Below are positions 1-8,273 of a DNA stretch of 17,648 nucleotides, piece after piece. Origin of the DNA: Bacteroides sp. (GTDB taxonomy: Bacteria > Bacteroidota > Bacteroidia > Bacteroidales > Muribaculaceae); contig JAAVDT010000007.1 in NCBI GenBank assembly GCA_014801655.1, positions 76,124 through 93,771 on the forward strand. Reading direction: 5' to 3'. The position numbers and the translations under genes are program-made. The notes beneath the pieces were generated by a model. It had not been told where the DNA came from and did not search any database. It saw only the letters and a program-made list of their open reading frames with translations. The first letter of the stretch is position 1. Each line of letters starts with the position of its first letter.

Positions 1-1521
1 TATGCCGATGCCACCGAAGGCCAGTATGTGATTGTCAGCTACAACAATTCGGCCACCGACCCCGTGTTTGGCGGCTCAGCTCCCGAGACTCCCGAGTTTG
101 CCCCCTCATCGGTGCTCGGTTCAATCAGCAAAGGCGATGCAGTCGACATCAAAGGTGTGGTGACTGCCCTCTCAACCCAGGGTCCCATCATCACCGACGC
201 CTCAGGCTCTGTGTTCTGCTACCAGCCTACCAACAACAACGACCTCAAGCTCGGCGACCAGGTTGAACTGTCGGCCAACGTTGACTCCTACAACTATGCC
301 TTCCAGCTCGCCAAAGGCTCAACTGCCGACGTGGTTGGTACTCAAGCCGTGACCTATCCCACTCCCAAAACCTGGACCGGCGCTGAAATCGACGCATTCG
401 TTGCAGCTAACACAGCTGCCGATGCTGCTCCCATCAGCCCCGTCTACTCCCAGTTCACCGGCACCGTGACCGTCAGTGGCAACTACATCAACATCATCCT
501 CGACGGCACCACCGTTCAGGTTAGCCCCTACGGAGCAACCAACGAAGTCAAAGCCCTCCTCACCGACGGCGCCACCGTCACCTTCGAAGGCTATGTGATG
601 GCCATTGCAAGCAAAGGCAAATATTTCAACACCATCATCACCAAAGTTGACTCGAAACCCATCACCTCCCTCAGCGCCTCAGCTGCCGTGGCTCCCGCAT
701 CGCGCGCAGTGACCGTGGCTTCTACTGCCGAAAACGCAATGTATATGTTCGACGGATCGAAATGGACCGCCGTTGCCAACATGACCGTGCTCAACCACGC
801 CGACTATCAGGCAATGGGCCAGAGCTACGACAACCTCTCCGGCAACTCACCCAAGGAACTCCTCCCGACCTATCTGCGTCAGACCTACCCCTACGCTCAG
901 GCCGACGATATCCGCTACGTTGTCTACACCTACTATAATGGTTCAACCAACGTGACCCGTTGCGCCGAATGTCGCTACACCGGCACAGAATGGACCGGCG
1001 GCTTCAACGGCACCACCGTCGTGACAGCTCAGTTTGTGAAGAAAGCCGGCACATGGGTCTACAGCCCCGATGTTGAAATCACCCTCCCTGCAGGTCGCGG
1101 AGTTGCCATCTCAACACTCTACTATCAGACCTGCGTTGACTGGGTTGCAGCCAACGTGCCCGACGGCTCAGCCTACGTTTCAAGCTACGGCAACAACGAA
1201 TACTATTGCGGCACATCAGCCTACCAGGGCAACGTCGACCTCCGCGCTTCGGCAGCCAAGACCCAGTATCCCGGCTACGACTCGATGACCGACGACGAAG
1301 TGATTGCTCTCGAAAAAGAACGCTTTGAAAAAGAAGTGTTCCCCGCAGCACTCGCCATCATCCATCCCGACGCAGCCCCGACATCAAAAGGCGTAGAACC
1401 CTTCTACACCATCCACTTCTTCTACTACACCGGCTCGGCAACTCTCCCCGCCACCATCATCTATCAGGTGACAGCCCCCGGCGTCTTCACCTTCCAGTCC
1501 TGCACCTGGAACGAAGAATAA
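1..1521 (+). CDS. Secreted OB-fold surface protein of unknown function, 5' end outside window
   Basis: The reading frame is open from base 1 (first codons Y-A-D-A-T-E), so the gene begins upstream and the GTG at 28 is not its start. The visible part is about 507 residues. Counting from the GTG at 28, two OB-fold-like segments are seen: about residues 30-100 (GDAVDIKGVV, then ITDASGSVF, then LKLGDQVEL) and about 140-208 (QFTGTVTVSG, then VTFEGYVM). The C-terminal 250 residues are rich in Tyr, Thr and Asn, with YMFDGSKWT, RQTYPYAQADD and YGNNEYYCGTSAYQG. The composition suggests an exported protein or lipoprotein of a type common in Bacteroidales, but I do not recognise a biochemical function. 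A strong terminator follows the stop codon. The family is recognised only by resemblance and the role is unknown. Confidence 0.8.
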   Translation, partial: YADATEGQYVIVSYNNSATDPVFGGSAPETPEFAPSSVLGSISKGDAVDIKGVVTALSTQGPIITDASGSVFCYQPTNNNDLKLGDQVELSANVDSYNYAFQLAKGSTADVVGTQAVTYPTPKTWTGAEIDAFVAANTAADAAPISPVYSQFTGTVTVSGNYINIILDGTTVQVSPYGATNEVKALLTDGATVTFEGYVMAIASKGKYFNTIITKVDSKPITSLSASAAVAPASRAVTVASTAENAMYMFDGSKWTAVANMTVLNHADYQAMGQSYDNLSGNSPKELLPTYLRQTYPYAQADDIRYVVYTYYNGSTNVTRCAECRYTGTEWTGGFNGTTVVTAQFVKKAGTWVYSPDVEITLPAGRGVAISTLYYQTCVDWVAANVPDGSAYVSSYGNNEYYCGTSAYQGNVDLRASAAKTQYPGYDSMTDDEVIALEKERFEKEVFPAALAIIHPDAAPTSKGVEPFYTIHFFYYTGSATLPATIIYQVTAPGVFTFQSCTWNEE

Positions 1522-1586
1522 CCCCTCCCCGCCCATAGATTAGCCCCGCCAACCTGACCGGGGCAATCCGATACCCCCACACTACC

Positions 1587-1631
1587 GAAGCGGCCCCGGC
1601 GACATCCGTCACCGAGGCCGCTTCCCTTTTT
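1587..1631 (+). terminator. Rho-independent terminator after the OB-fold protein
   Basis: A perfect 9-bp stem, GAAGCGGCC (1587-1595) with GGCCGCTTC (1616-1624), is followed by CCTTTTT. The inside continues to pair (CGG/CCG and GAC/GTC separated by C-A mismatches), giving one long hairpin with an ATCC loop. A smaller 6-bp hairpin, GCCCCG/CGGGGC at 1543-1564, precedes it. Confidence 0.85.
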
Positions 1632-1648
1632 CCATCGCAATGCAATAA

Positions 1649-1714
1649 GATGGTTGGCAGATCCGCGCCCGGCAGCTCCAAAGGGCATCTGCCGCATACC
1701 CTTAACCCCATCTA
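1649..1714. other. Structured intergenic stretch, no gene seen
   Basis: The gap between the terminator and the next promoter holds nested inverted repeats: AGATGG (1649-1654) with CCATCT (1709-1714), and GGCAGAT (1656-1662) with ATCTGCC (1687-1693), with GCCC/GGGC inside. No reading frame, T-run or promoter accompanies it. It may be a remnant repeat or a small RNA segment; function unknown. Confidence 0.3.
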
Positions 1715-1747
1715 CGGATGTTATGCATCATTCACGAATCATCACAA

Positions 1748-1778
1748 TTGGTCGGATTAAAATAATTCCTTATCTTTG
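1748..1778 (+). promoter_or_regulatory. Bacteroidota-type promoter for the 1869 gene
   Basis: TATCTTTG (1771-1778) matches the TAnnTTTG -7 consensus of Bacteroidota, with TTG at 1748-1750 spaced 20 bases upstream. Transcription would start near 1784, inside the following palindrome. Confidence 0.65.
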
Positions 1779-1839
1779 AGAACCTGTTTAAACTTATGTG
1801 CTAATAATAATCTTCTTGACATAAATTTAAACAGCTTCT
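1779..1839. repeat. 61-bp palindromic element in the leader of the 1869 gene
   Basis: Two 21-base arms (1779-1799 and 1819-1839) are inverted copies of each other with two mismatches, around a 19-base centre. The arms carry CTGTTTAAACTTATGT and ACATAAATTTAAACAG. It immediately follows the -7 box, so it would fold as a hairpin at the 5' end of the mRNA. Its TGTTTAAAcTTA core resembles the ends of the 183-bp palindrome at 13984-14166. It is either a miniature mobile-element relic or an RNA stabiliser. Confidence 0.7.
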
Positions 1840-1868
1840 GGGACCATCAACCTTTAATACAATTCAAA

Positions 1869-2837
1869 ATGAGACTTGTAAAATTTATTCTTGTTGTTTT
1901 CATCTGCCAAGTATCATCCATATTACATGCCGAGATTTGTGCCGATAACGTTAGAGGCGTTATAATTCAAAGTTATCTCAAAATTTTTGATGGTATGTTT
2001 TCCAAGCGCTCCGCTACAGCAGACCGTGGAGCGTATTCAATACTGGAGGATACTACCGAGATCAACACATTTATTACGTTGCTCAATGAATGTGCGTTAA
2101 TCGATACCCCTCCCTTGAGAAGCATGGCAGACGGCAACACTTTTGGTGTCAGCAAATCATCAGGTTGGATATTTGAAGAATACAATTGGAGGCGTGAACC
2201 CAAAATATTAATCACCATCTATTTTAATAATGGACGTCTCCCTCAAATCCTATGGGTTTCTTATGAAGATATTGAAACAAACGGAAAACTTTACCACTAT
2301 TCAGAAAAACTTAATGACTACCTATATAATCTCCACTATGAAGATGAAGATAATATGGACGATGTGAGTCAGCAAGTGGCAATATGGGAACAGACAAAAC
2401 CGAGAATGAACGGCATTGAAGCCATCAAATTATACACCCAGGAGCCAGCAGATACGAAAAGTATGTCACGGTCAGAATTTGTAAAATATATTCTTAATAG
2501 CGATATTATTAATAATAAAAATGTCATGACCCTGTTTCTGGATCCATCTGAGACAACCACCATTATTGAAAATCTATCCAAGTTCATTATTTCTGATGTC
2601 TTGGACTATTCATCGTCTGAATCAGGAGCTGTCTATAAGCTGTCAAAGAATAAAACAATAGAGTGGATTACAAAATCATCACCTGTTACCGGATTAATTG
2701 TTATATCATACAAAAATGACATGAATCCCGAGCTAATCTGGATAACCCCAACAGGCATCGAAAGAGATAACTACAAACTAATCCCAGAAAAAAGTGATGT
2801 AAATATTATTGATTTATTGATATCAACACATTTATAG
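1869..2837 (+). CDS. Exported protein of unknown function with two similar halves
   Basis: 322 residues. I start at the ATG at 1869 because it opens directly into a signal peptide (MRLVKFILVVFICQVSSILHA). The frame is open further upstream, but a start there would sit inside the promoter box. No known domain is recognised. The two halves resemble each other: PKILITIYFNNGRLPQILWV in the first half matches the pattern of GLIVISYKNDMNPELIWI in the second, each followed by I-E, Y and E-K at similar spacing, which suggests an internal duplication of a roughly 100-residue domain. The gene is clearly more AT-rich than metK and the OB-fold gene beside it, has its own promoter, and sits between a terminator and the metK promoter. 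These fit an acquired single-gene island. Probably periplasmic or secreted; role unknown. Confidence 0.8.
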   Translation: MRLVKFILVVFICQVSSILHAEICADNVRGVIIQSYLKIFDGMFSKRSATADRGAYSILEDTTEINTFITLLNECALIDTPPLRSMADGNTFGVSKSSGWIFEEYNWRREPKILITIYFNNGRLPQILWVSYEDIETNGKLYHYSEKLNDYLYNLHYEDEDNMDDVSQQVAIWEQTKPRMNGIEAIKLYTQEPADTKSMSRSEFVKYILNSDIINNKNVMTLFLDPSETTTIIENLSKFIISDVLDYSSSESGAVYKLSKNKTIEWITKSSPVTGLIVISYKNDMNPELIWITPTGIERDNYKLIPEKSDVNIIDLLISTHL

Positions 2838-3016
2838 AACACCCAAACAATCGGCTTGAAGACTACGGTGAGATACTGAACACTAAAAAATGACACCGGA
2901 AGAATTTTGACAGAATCATTAGTTTTGATTAATTATATTAATCGGTGCGACGCCTTGTGAGCCTCGGCTTATGACTCGCATTTGTGAGATGTTTTTGGGG
3001 AAGTTGCGGGTGGGGA
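2838..3016. other. Gene-free gap upstream of the metK promoter
   Basis: No coding frame is supported here. The only clear structure is a perfect palindrome, GATTAAT-TAT-ATTAATC, at 2927-2943. It has no T-run, so it is not a good terminator. No strong terminator for the preceding gene was found. Confidence 0.4.
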
Positions 3017-3048
3017 TTTGGAGATGTCGGGGAAAATTGTTAACTTTG
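3017..3048 (+). promoter_or_regulatory. metK promoter
   Basis: TTTG (3017-3020), a 20-base spacer and TAACTTTG (3041-3048) match the Bacteroidota housekeeping promoter. The predicted start near 3053-3056 coincides with the 5' end of the riboswitch aptamer, giving a leader of about 200 bases. Confidence 0.8.
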
Positions 3049-3054
3049 CAGGGT

Positions 3055-3108
3055 AAAAGTGGAAAAATTTGGCTGCTTGCAACCACTTTCAAAAAAATGC
3101 TAAAACCG
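3055..3108 (+). promoter_or_regulatory. SAM-II riboswitch aptamer upstream of metK
   Basis: The compact arrangement of the SAM-II (metA motif) family is visible. P1 is AAAGTGG (3056-3062) with CCACTTT (3083-3089). The loop holds ATTTGG (3067-3072) and CTTGCAA (3076-3082). An A-rich linker follows, then the conserved 3' pseudoknot strand with GCTAAAA (3099-3105). Total length is about 53 bases, as in the known family. SAM-II aptamers bind S-adenosylmethionine and are known from Alphaproteobacteria and Bacteroidota; the gene downstream makes SAM. Identification is by recalled consensus, not by a covariance search. Confidence 0.85.
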
Positions 3109-3159
3109 CACACCGCTATTTTATACACGCCTATGCGATGAGTTTTTGGTTTTGGCATT
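3096..3159 (+). promoter_or_regulatory. Predicted antiterminator helix of the metK riboswitch
   Basis: AATGCTAAAACC (3096-3107) can pair with GGTTTTGGCATT (3148-3159) over 12 positions with one U-G wobble. The left strand is the 3' pseudoknot strand of the SAM-II aptamer, and the right strand overlaps the 5' arm of the terminator hairpin (3154-3163). The two folds are therefore mutually exclusive. Confidence 0.7.
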
Positions 3160-3191
3160 GCTTGAAAAGAAGCAACGCCATTTGTTTTTTT
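3154..3191 (+). terminator. Riboswitch-controlled intrinsic terminator in the metK leader
   Basis: GGC-A-TTGCTT (3154-3163) pairs with AAGCAA-C-GCC (3170-3179) across a 6-base loop with one A-C mismatch, followed by TTTGTTTTTTT (3181-3191). It lies about 65 bases before the metK start, where it would end transcription early. Confidence 0.75.
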
Positions 3192-3256
3192 ACACCTTTA
3201 TATATAAATATATATAGCCCACCGAAACAAAACGAAAACTAAATAACTCACAGACT

Positions 3257-4582
3257 ATGACCAACCAAAAGAACTATCTGTTCACATCCGAATCCGTATC
3301 TGAAGGACACCCCGATAAAGTAGCCGACCAGATTTCCGACGCTATTCTCGACGAATTTCTTGCCCGCGACCCGCAGTCGAAGGTCGCTTGCGAAACACTT
3401 GTGACCACGGGTCATGTGACCATTGCCGGCGAAGTGAAGTCGAAAGCCTATGTTGATTTGATGGAAACCGTCAGAGGCGTTATTGACCGCATCGGCTACA
3501 ATCGCAGCTCTCTCAAGTTTGAAGCTGAATCGTGTGGCATCCTCTCGGCCCTCCATGAGCAGAGCGCCGACATCAATCGCGGCGTTGAGCGCGAGAATGA
3601 AGAAGACCAGGGTGCCGGCGACCAGGGCATGATGTTCGGCTATGCCTGCGACGAGACTGATTCCTACATGCCTCTGCCTCTCGACCTGAGCCACCGCCTG
3701 CTGCGCGAACTGGCTGAAATCCGTCGCAACGAGGACGCTATGACCTACGTTGACGCCAACGGTCATCTGCGCACCTATCTTCGCCCTGACTCGAAGAGCC
3801 AGGTGACTGTGGAATACACCCCCGACGGCCAGCCGGTGCGCGTTCACACCATCGTAATCTCCACTCAGCATGATGAATTTATCCTTCCCAACGAAGAGCT
3901 TTCGCAGGCTGAGGCTGACCGCCGCATGGTTGAGGTGATTGAGCGCGATGTGCGCGAAGTGCTTATTCCCCGCGTCAAAGCCACACTTCCCGAAAAGGTG
4001 GCTGCGATGATCGACGATGAAGTGATTCTCCACGTCAACCCCACAGGCAAATTCGTGATCGGCGGCCCCCACGGCGACACCGGTCTGACCGGACGTAAAA
4101 TCATTGTCGACACCTACGGCGGCCGCGGCGCCCACGGCGGCGGTGCATTCTCCGGCAAAGACCCCTCCAAAGTTGACCGTTCGGCCGCATACGCCGCGCG
4201 CCACATCGCCAAAAACCTCGTGATGGCCGGCATCTGCCGCCAGGCCCTCGTGCAGGTGGCCTATGCAATCGGCGTGGCTAAGCCCGTGAGCTTATATATC
4301 AACACCTATGGCACTGCCACCGTGCCGATGACCGATGCCGAAATCTCCGACATCGTGGCAAACACAGTCGACATGCGTCCCAACGCCATTGAAAAGCGTC
4401 TGAAGCTGCGCAACCCCATCTATTTTGAAACCGCATCCTACGGACATCTCGGACGCACCCCCCAGACCGTCACCAAGACTTTCCACTCAAAATATGAACC
4501 CGACAAAACCATGGAAGTAGAGCTCTTCACATGGGAAAAAGATGACCTCGTCGACACATTCCGCAAAGCTTTTGGAAAATAA
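3257..4582 (+). CDS. metK: S-adenosylmethionine synthetase
   Basis: Makes S-adenosylmethionine from methionine and ATP in the cytoplasm, with Mg2+ and K+. The family signatures are all present: [13 protein letters not shown] (residues 9-21, ATP and Mg site), [15 protein letters not shown] (from 119), [13 protein letters not shown] (from 269) and [16 protein letters not shown] (about 294-309). At 441 residues it is longer than the roughly 384-residue E. coli enzyme, as is usual in Bacteroidales. The ATG at 3257 is the first in frame and directly precedes the conserved N-terminus. It stands alone with its own promoter and a leader that reads as a SAM-II riboswitch with a terminator, so feedback repression by its product is predicted. 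Confidence 0.98.
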   Translation: MTNQKNYLFTSESVSEGHPDKVADQISDAILDEFLARDPQSKVACETLVTTGHVTIAGEVKSKAYVDLMETVRGVIDRIGYNRSSLKFEAESCGILSALHEQSADINRGVERENEEDQGAGDQGMMFGYACDETDSYMPLPLDLSHRLLRELAEIRRNEDAMTYVDANGHLRTYLRPDSKSQVTVEYTPDGQPVRVHTIVISTQHDEFILPNEELSQAEADRRMVEVIERDVREVLIPRVKATLPEKVAAMIDDEVILHVNPTGKFVIGGPHGDTGLTGRKIIVDTYGGRGAHGGGAFSGKDPSKVDRSAAYAARHIAKNLVMAGICRQALVQVAYAIGVAKPVSLYINTYGTATVPMTDAEISDIVANTVDMRPNAIEKRLKLRNPIYFETASYGHLGRTPQTVTKTFHSKYEPDKTMEVELFTWEKDDLVDTFRKAFGK

Positions 4583-4584
4583 AT

Positions 4585-4615
4585 TTTGAAGAAACGTCAA
4601 AAAAATGTATCTTTG
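4585..4615 (+). promoter_or_regulatory. Promoter of the PpiD-like gene
   Basis: TTTG (4585-4588), a 19-base spacer and TATCTTTG (4608-4615). It begins two bases after the metK stop and gives a leader of about 85 bases. Confidence 0.75.
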
Positions 4616-4621
4616 TGCGCT

Positions 4622-4654
4622 ATATTGCCTTCGGACTACTCCGCAGGGCAATAT
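4622..4654 (+). other. 5' leader hairpin of the PpiD-like mRNA
   Basis: ATATTGCC (4622-4629) pairs perfectly with GGCAATAT (4647-4654), and the inside pairs CGGA with TCCG around a CTAC loop. It starts at about the predicted transcription start. No T-run follows, so it is unlikely to terminate; an mRNA-stabilising hairpin or a dispersed palindromic repeat is more likely. Confidence 0.6.
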
Positions 4655-4705
4655 TGTGCGTAATGGAAAAACGAAAAAAAATAAAAACAGATACTTTAAA
4701 AACTA

Positions 4706-6853
4706 ATGGCAACCTTAGAGAAAATCAGAAGCAAATCAGCGCTTTTGCTCATCATCATCGGTGTGGCGCTTCTCGCCTTCATCATCGGTGACTTCTTCAA
4801 AATGCACACGCTCTTCGGCCCCGACCAGAGCGTTGCCTCAGTTGACGGCAAGAAAATCGAAGCCGCAGAATTTCAAAATCGACTTAACAACGCCAACCAG
4901 AACGGCGCAGGTAATTCCGACGAAGAACGTGCCTACCTCAACCAGCAGCTCCTTCAGCAGATGCTCCTCGAGCAGCTCTATCAGGAAGAATACGACCGCC
5001 TCGGCATGACCGTGACCGACGATGAGCTCAACTGCGCCGTCAACGGCGAAGGCTCAATGGTGGGCGACTATCTGGCAATGCAGATGTCAAACGGCATGTT
5101 CCAGTCAGCCTCAATGTTCCGCGACTACTGCTTCAACCCTGCAAAATACGGCCAGACCGATGTCGATGCCCGCCAACTTCAGCAGGCATGGATCAACTTT
5201 GAAAACCAGCTCGAACAGCACCTTCTCCAGACCAAGTTCTCCAACATGCTTGCGTCGACCATGGTGCCCAACAAACTTGACCTCAAGCAGCTCTACGCCG
5301 ATGCCAACACCGGCTATGAAATCTCCTTCGCCAAGAAAGTCGTGGCTCCCGACCCCAACGACAAAGTGACCGACGAAGAAATCCAGAAACGCTGGGATGC
5401 CCACAAATCATTCTATCGTCTGGCTGAAGAATCACGCCTCGTAGGCATGATCACCGTGCCCATCGTTCCCTCGGTTGCCGATGAAGAAGCTGCGCGCAAA
5501 GAAGTCAAAGAAGTGCTTGACTCACTCAACACCACTCCAGACCTCGACGCCCTCCGTGGCCGCAAAGGTTTCGACTCACGCCGCTTCACCGTCACCTCTT
5601 CGGCTCTCGGCAAGCAGGGCGACCCCAAACTGAAATCATTTGCCGACTCAGCCAACGTGGGCGAAGCCACCATGCTCCAGAACGGTCCCACCGACTTCCT
5701 CATGGCCAAACTCCTCGGCAAATCAAGCGAAGTGGACACCGTCACCATCAGCTTCGTGGTGTTCCAGACCGAAGAAAACCCCAAAGCCGACTCAATCCGC
5801 ACCGCAATCGCTGCCGGCAAGCCTGCTGAAGATCTCCGCAAGCTCGACTCCGATCTCTTCGCCGTTGACTCCGTGAAAGTGTCACTCTCCAACCCCGTGC
5901 TCGCCGACCAGAACCTCACCCAGCTCATCGGCGCCGACCTCCAGGCATTCAAAGAAGCCTTCATCAACGCTGAAATTGGCCAGGCCTTCCAGCCCGACAC
6001 CGCTTCGACCTCAACAATCGCACGCTACTACACTGTCAACTCACGCAAAGCTCCCGAGCAGACCGTTGAACTCGCACTCGTGTCGTTCAACCTCCACCCC
6101 TCCACTGCCACCATCAACGACCTTCGCGCGAAACTCGAACAGTACGTTGCCAAAAACAACACTGCAGCCGAATTTGAAAAGAACGCTGCCGCTGCCAACT
6201 ACAACTTCAATCTCTACGACATCAGCGCTTCAAACCCCTACGTGATGCTCAGCCAGAGCCAGCAGGGCCCCATCTTCCTGCCCAACTCCCACGCTGCCGC
6301 AGCTTGGGCCATCGACGCTGAAAAAGGTCAGGTTTCGCCCATCTTCGGCGACGAACGCACCGGCTCATTCCTCGTAGCTGCTCTTGAAAACGTATTCACT
6401 GACTACATCACAACCGAACACCCCACCGTCAAAGCCAACCTCTCTCGCGAAGTTGCCCTCGAAAAAGCTGCTACCAAGGCTGCCACCGCCCTCAAAGGCA
6501 AAGGCACCGACGTTGCCACCTACGCAACTGCAATGGGTGTTGAACCCTCAACCGATGTTGTCAACTTCTACAACAGCATCTACAACTATGGTCCCGAGCT
6601 TCTCGCTCAGATCGTGACCACTCCCAAAGGCCTCCTCGTGGCTCCCGTAGCCGCTCCCGACGGCGTGGTTGTTTATCAGGTTACCGAAGTTAACGCACCC
6701 GCCCGTGCGCTCAACCCCAAAACCGACGAAATGCTCTTCATGCAGCGTCGTGGCGTAGGCTCGCTCCGCAACAGTGAAGCAACCTTCCGCATGCTGCTCG
6801 GCGACCGCAAATTCACCAACCGTCTTGTCAAAGTGTTCAACTCTGCCAAGTAA
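4706..6853 (+). CDS. PpiD/SurA-like membrane-anchored periplasmic folding factor
   Basis: 715 residues. A short cytoplasmic N-terminus leads into one membrane segment (about residues 12-30, LLLIIIGVALLAFIIGDFF), then a SurA_N-like helical domain (ASVDGKKIEAAEF, LLQQMLLEQLYQEEYDRLGM and TVTDDEL, about 45-110), a coiled middle part and a long C-terminal region. Size and layout match the PpiD family of Bacteroidales, which chaperones proteins leaving the Sec translocon. I could not find a well-conserved parvulin (PpiC) signature in the central region (about 235-350), so isomerase activity is doubtful and a chaperone role is the safer inference. It has its own promoter and a strong terminator, so it is probably monocistronic. 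Confidence 0.85.
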   Translation: MATLEKIRSKSALLLIIIGVALLAFIIGDFFKMHTLFGPDQSVASVDGKKIEAAEFQNRLNNANQNGAGNSDEERAYLNQQLLQQMLLEQLYQEEYDRLGMTVTDDELNCAVNGEGSMVGDYLAMQMSNGMFQSASMFRDYCFNPAKYGQTDVDARQLQQAWINFENQLEQHLLQTKFSNMLASTMVPNKLDLKQLYADANTGYEISFAKKVVAPDPNDKVTDEEIQKRWDAHKSFYRLAEESRLVGMITVPIVPSVADEEAARKEVKEVLDSLNTTPDLDALRGRKGFDSRRFTVTSSALGKQGDPKLKSFADSANVGEATMLQNGPTDFLMAKLLGKSSEVDTVTISFVVFQTEENPKADSIRTAIAAGKPAEDLRKLDSDLFAVDSVKVSLSNPVLADQNLTQLIGADLQAFKEAFINAEIGQAFQPDTASTSTIARYYTVNSRKAPEQTVELALVSFNLHPSTATINDLRAKLEQYVAKNNTAAEFEKNAAAANYNFNLYDISASNPYVMLSQSQQGPIFLPNSHAAAAWAIDAEKGQVSPIFGDERTGSFLVAALENVFTDYITTEHPTVKANLSREVALEKAATKAATALKGKGTDVATYATAMGVEPSTDVVNFYNSIYNYGPELLAQIVTTPKGLLVAPVAAPDGVVVYQVTEVNAPARALNPKTDEMLFMQRRGVGSLRNSEATFRMLLGDRKFTNRLVKVFNSAK

Positions 6854-6883
6854 GCCGAAAGCGAAATAAACATCACCAAAATA

Positions 6884-6926
6884 AAATCGACCCGCACGGC
6901 AACCACCGGCGGGTCGATTTCGTTTT
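6884..6926 (+). terminator. Rho-independent terminator after the PpiD-like gene
   Basis: A perfect 12-bp stem, AAATCGACCCGC (6884-6895) with GCGGGTCGATTT (6909-6920), with a 13-base loop and a following CGTTTT. It separates this transcript from the serine lyase gene. Confidence 0.9.
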
Positions 6927-6978
6927 AAAATAGGCGCGCTCCCTTGCTCCCAGAAAAGAAAACAAGCCATCCGAAACA

Positions 6979-8184
6979 ATGAAATCAATCCGCGAACTCT
7001 ACCGCATAGGCACCGGCCCCTCATCATCCCACACCATGGGCCCACGCAATGCAGCCCGAAAATTTGCTGCACTCCACCCCGATGCCTCCTCGTTTGAGGT
7101 CACACTCTATGGCAGCCTTGCAGCAACCGGCAAAGGCCACATGACCGACACCGCCATACTCGACACCCTGAATCCGGTGGCGCCGACCACCATCGTGTGG
7201 AAACCGGAAATCTTCCTCCCCTTCCACCCCAACGGCATGACCTTCCGCGCACTCGATGCCGATGGCCGGGAAATGGAATCATGGACAGTCTACAGTGTGG
7301 GCGGCGGCCAGATAGCCGAAGAGGGAGAGCGCGGCGGCGAGAGTCCCGACGTCTATGACATGAATTCGCTGAGCGAAATCCTCCAATGGTGTGAAGACAC
7401 CGGCAAGACCTATTGGGAGTATGTGGAGCAATGTGAAGGCCCGGAAATCTGGGACTATCTTGCCGAGGTGTGGGCCACGATGCGCCGGGCCGTTGAACGC
7501 GGTATCGACCGCGAGGGGGTGCTTCCCGGTCCGCTCGGCCTGCGTCGGCGTGCCGCCACCTACCATGTCCGTGCCGAAGGCTACAAAAGCAATCTCCAGT
7601 CGCGCGGACTCGTTTTCTCCTACGCCCTCGCCGTCAGCGAAGAAAATGCATCCGGCGGAGAAATTGTCACCGCCCCCACGTGCGGCTCCTGCGGAGTGAT
7701 TCCGGCCGTGCTCTATCATCTTCAGAAGAGCCGCAACTTCTCCGACGCGCGCATCTACCGTGCCCTCGCCACAGCCGGCCTCATCGGCAACGTGGTCAAA
7801 CACAACGCCTCCATTGCCGGTGCCGAAGTGGGCTGCCAGGGCGAAGTTGGCGTGGCCTGCGCCATGGCCGCAGCTGCCGCCAACCAGCTATTCGGAGGGA
7901 GCCCCGCGCAGATAGAATATGCCGCCGAGATGGGTCTCGAACACCACCTGGGCATGACCTGCGACCCGGTGTGCGGACTCGTGCAGATACCCTGCATCGA
8001 GCGTAACGCCTACGCCGCAGCCCGCGCCCTCGACGCCAACCTCTACTCCGCCTTCACCGACGGCGACCATCGCGTGTCGTTCGACCGCGTGGTGGAAGTG
8101 ATGAAAGAGACCGGCCACGACCTCCCCTCCATCTACAAAGAAACCGCCCAGGGAGGCCTCGCCCGCACCTGGAAAACCAAATAA
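6979..8184 (+). CDS. sdaA: L-serine ammonia-lyase (iron-sulfur, single chain)
   Basis: Deaminates L-serine to pyruvate and ammonia in the cytoplasm using an oxygen-sensitive [4Fe-4S] cluster. The N-terminal beta domain carries [11 protein letters not shown] (residues 12-22). The C-terminal alpha domain carries [23 protein letters not shown] and [10 protein letters not shown]294, C328 and C339 correspond to the three cluster cysteines of the family (spacing 34 and 11). At 401 residues it is shorter than the roughly 454-residue E. coli enzyme, mainly between domains. No Cys is present in the last 20 residues, so a C-terminal tail-cysteine ligand like that described for Legionella is not seen. 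The ATG at 6979 gives the standard N-terminus [18 protein letters not shown]. No clear TAnnTTTG promoter was found in the short gap upstream. Confidence 0.96.
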   Translation: MKSIRELYRIGTGPSSSHTMGPRNAARKFAALHPDASSFEVTLYGSLAATGKGHMTDTAILDTLNPVAPTTIVWKPEIFLPFHPNGMTFRALDADGREMESWTVYSVGGGQIAEEGERGGESPDVYDMNSLSEILQWCEDTGKTYWEYVEQCEGPEIWDYLAEVWATMRRAVERGIDREGVLPGPLGLRRRAATYHVRAEGYKSNLQSRGLVFSYALAVSEENASGGEIVTAPTCGSCGVIPAVLYHLQKSRNFSDARIYRALATAGLIGNVVKHNASIAGAEVGCQGEVGVACAMAAAAANQLFGGSPAQIEYAAEMGLEHHLGMTCDPVCGLVQIPCIERNAYAAARALDANLYSAFTDGDHRVSFDRVVEVMKETGHDLPSIYKETAQGGLARTWKTK

Positions 8185-8200
8185 CCCTCGACGACGGTGA

Positions 8201-8220
8201 ATTATTGAGAACCATCGGTT
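8201..8220. repeat. Left copy of direct repeat bracketing the 8.2-9.06 kb island
   Basis: ATTATTGAGAACCA (8201-8214) is identical to 9038-9051, and CGGTT follows in both copies after a one- or two-base difference. It lies 17 bases after the serine lyase stop. Confidence 0.5.
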
Positions 8221-8273
8221 GCAATTCCTGTACCACGACTCTTTTTCACTTTCAATGGCTGGCGTTCTATGAA

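Noticed and set aside
1776..1868. N-terminal extension of the 1869 gene from a TTG start
   Set aside because: The extension lies in the promoter box and palindrome and would bury the signal peptide.
2927..2943. Perfect palindrome GATTAAT-TAT-ATTAATC as a terminator
   Set aside because: It is AT-rich with no following T-run; at most a protein-binding site or chance.
3248..4204. Long minus-strand open frame of 318 codons across metK
   Set aside because: It is the antisense of a fully supported metK with all its motifs; the translated product has no family features.
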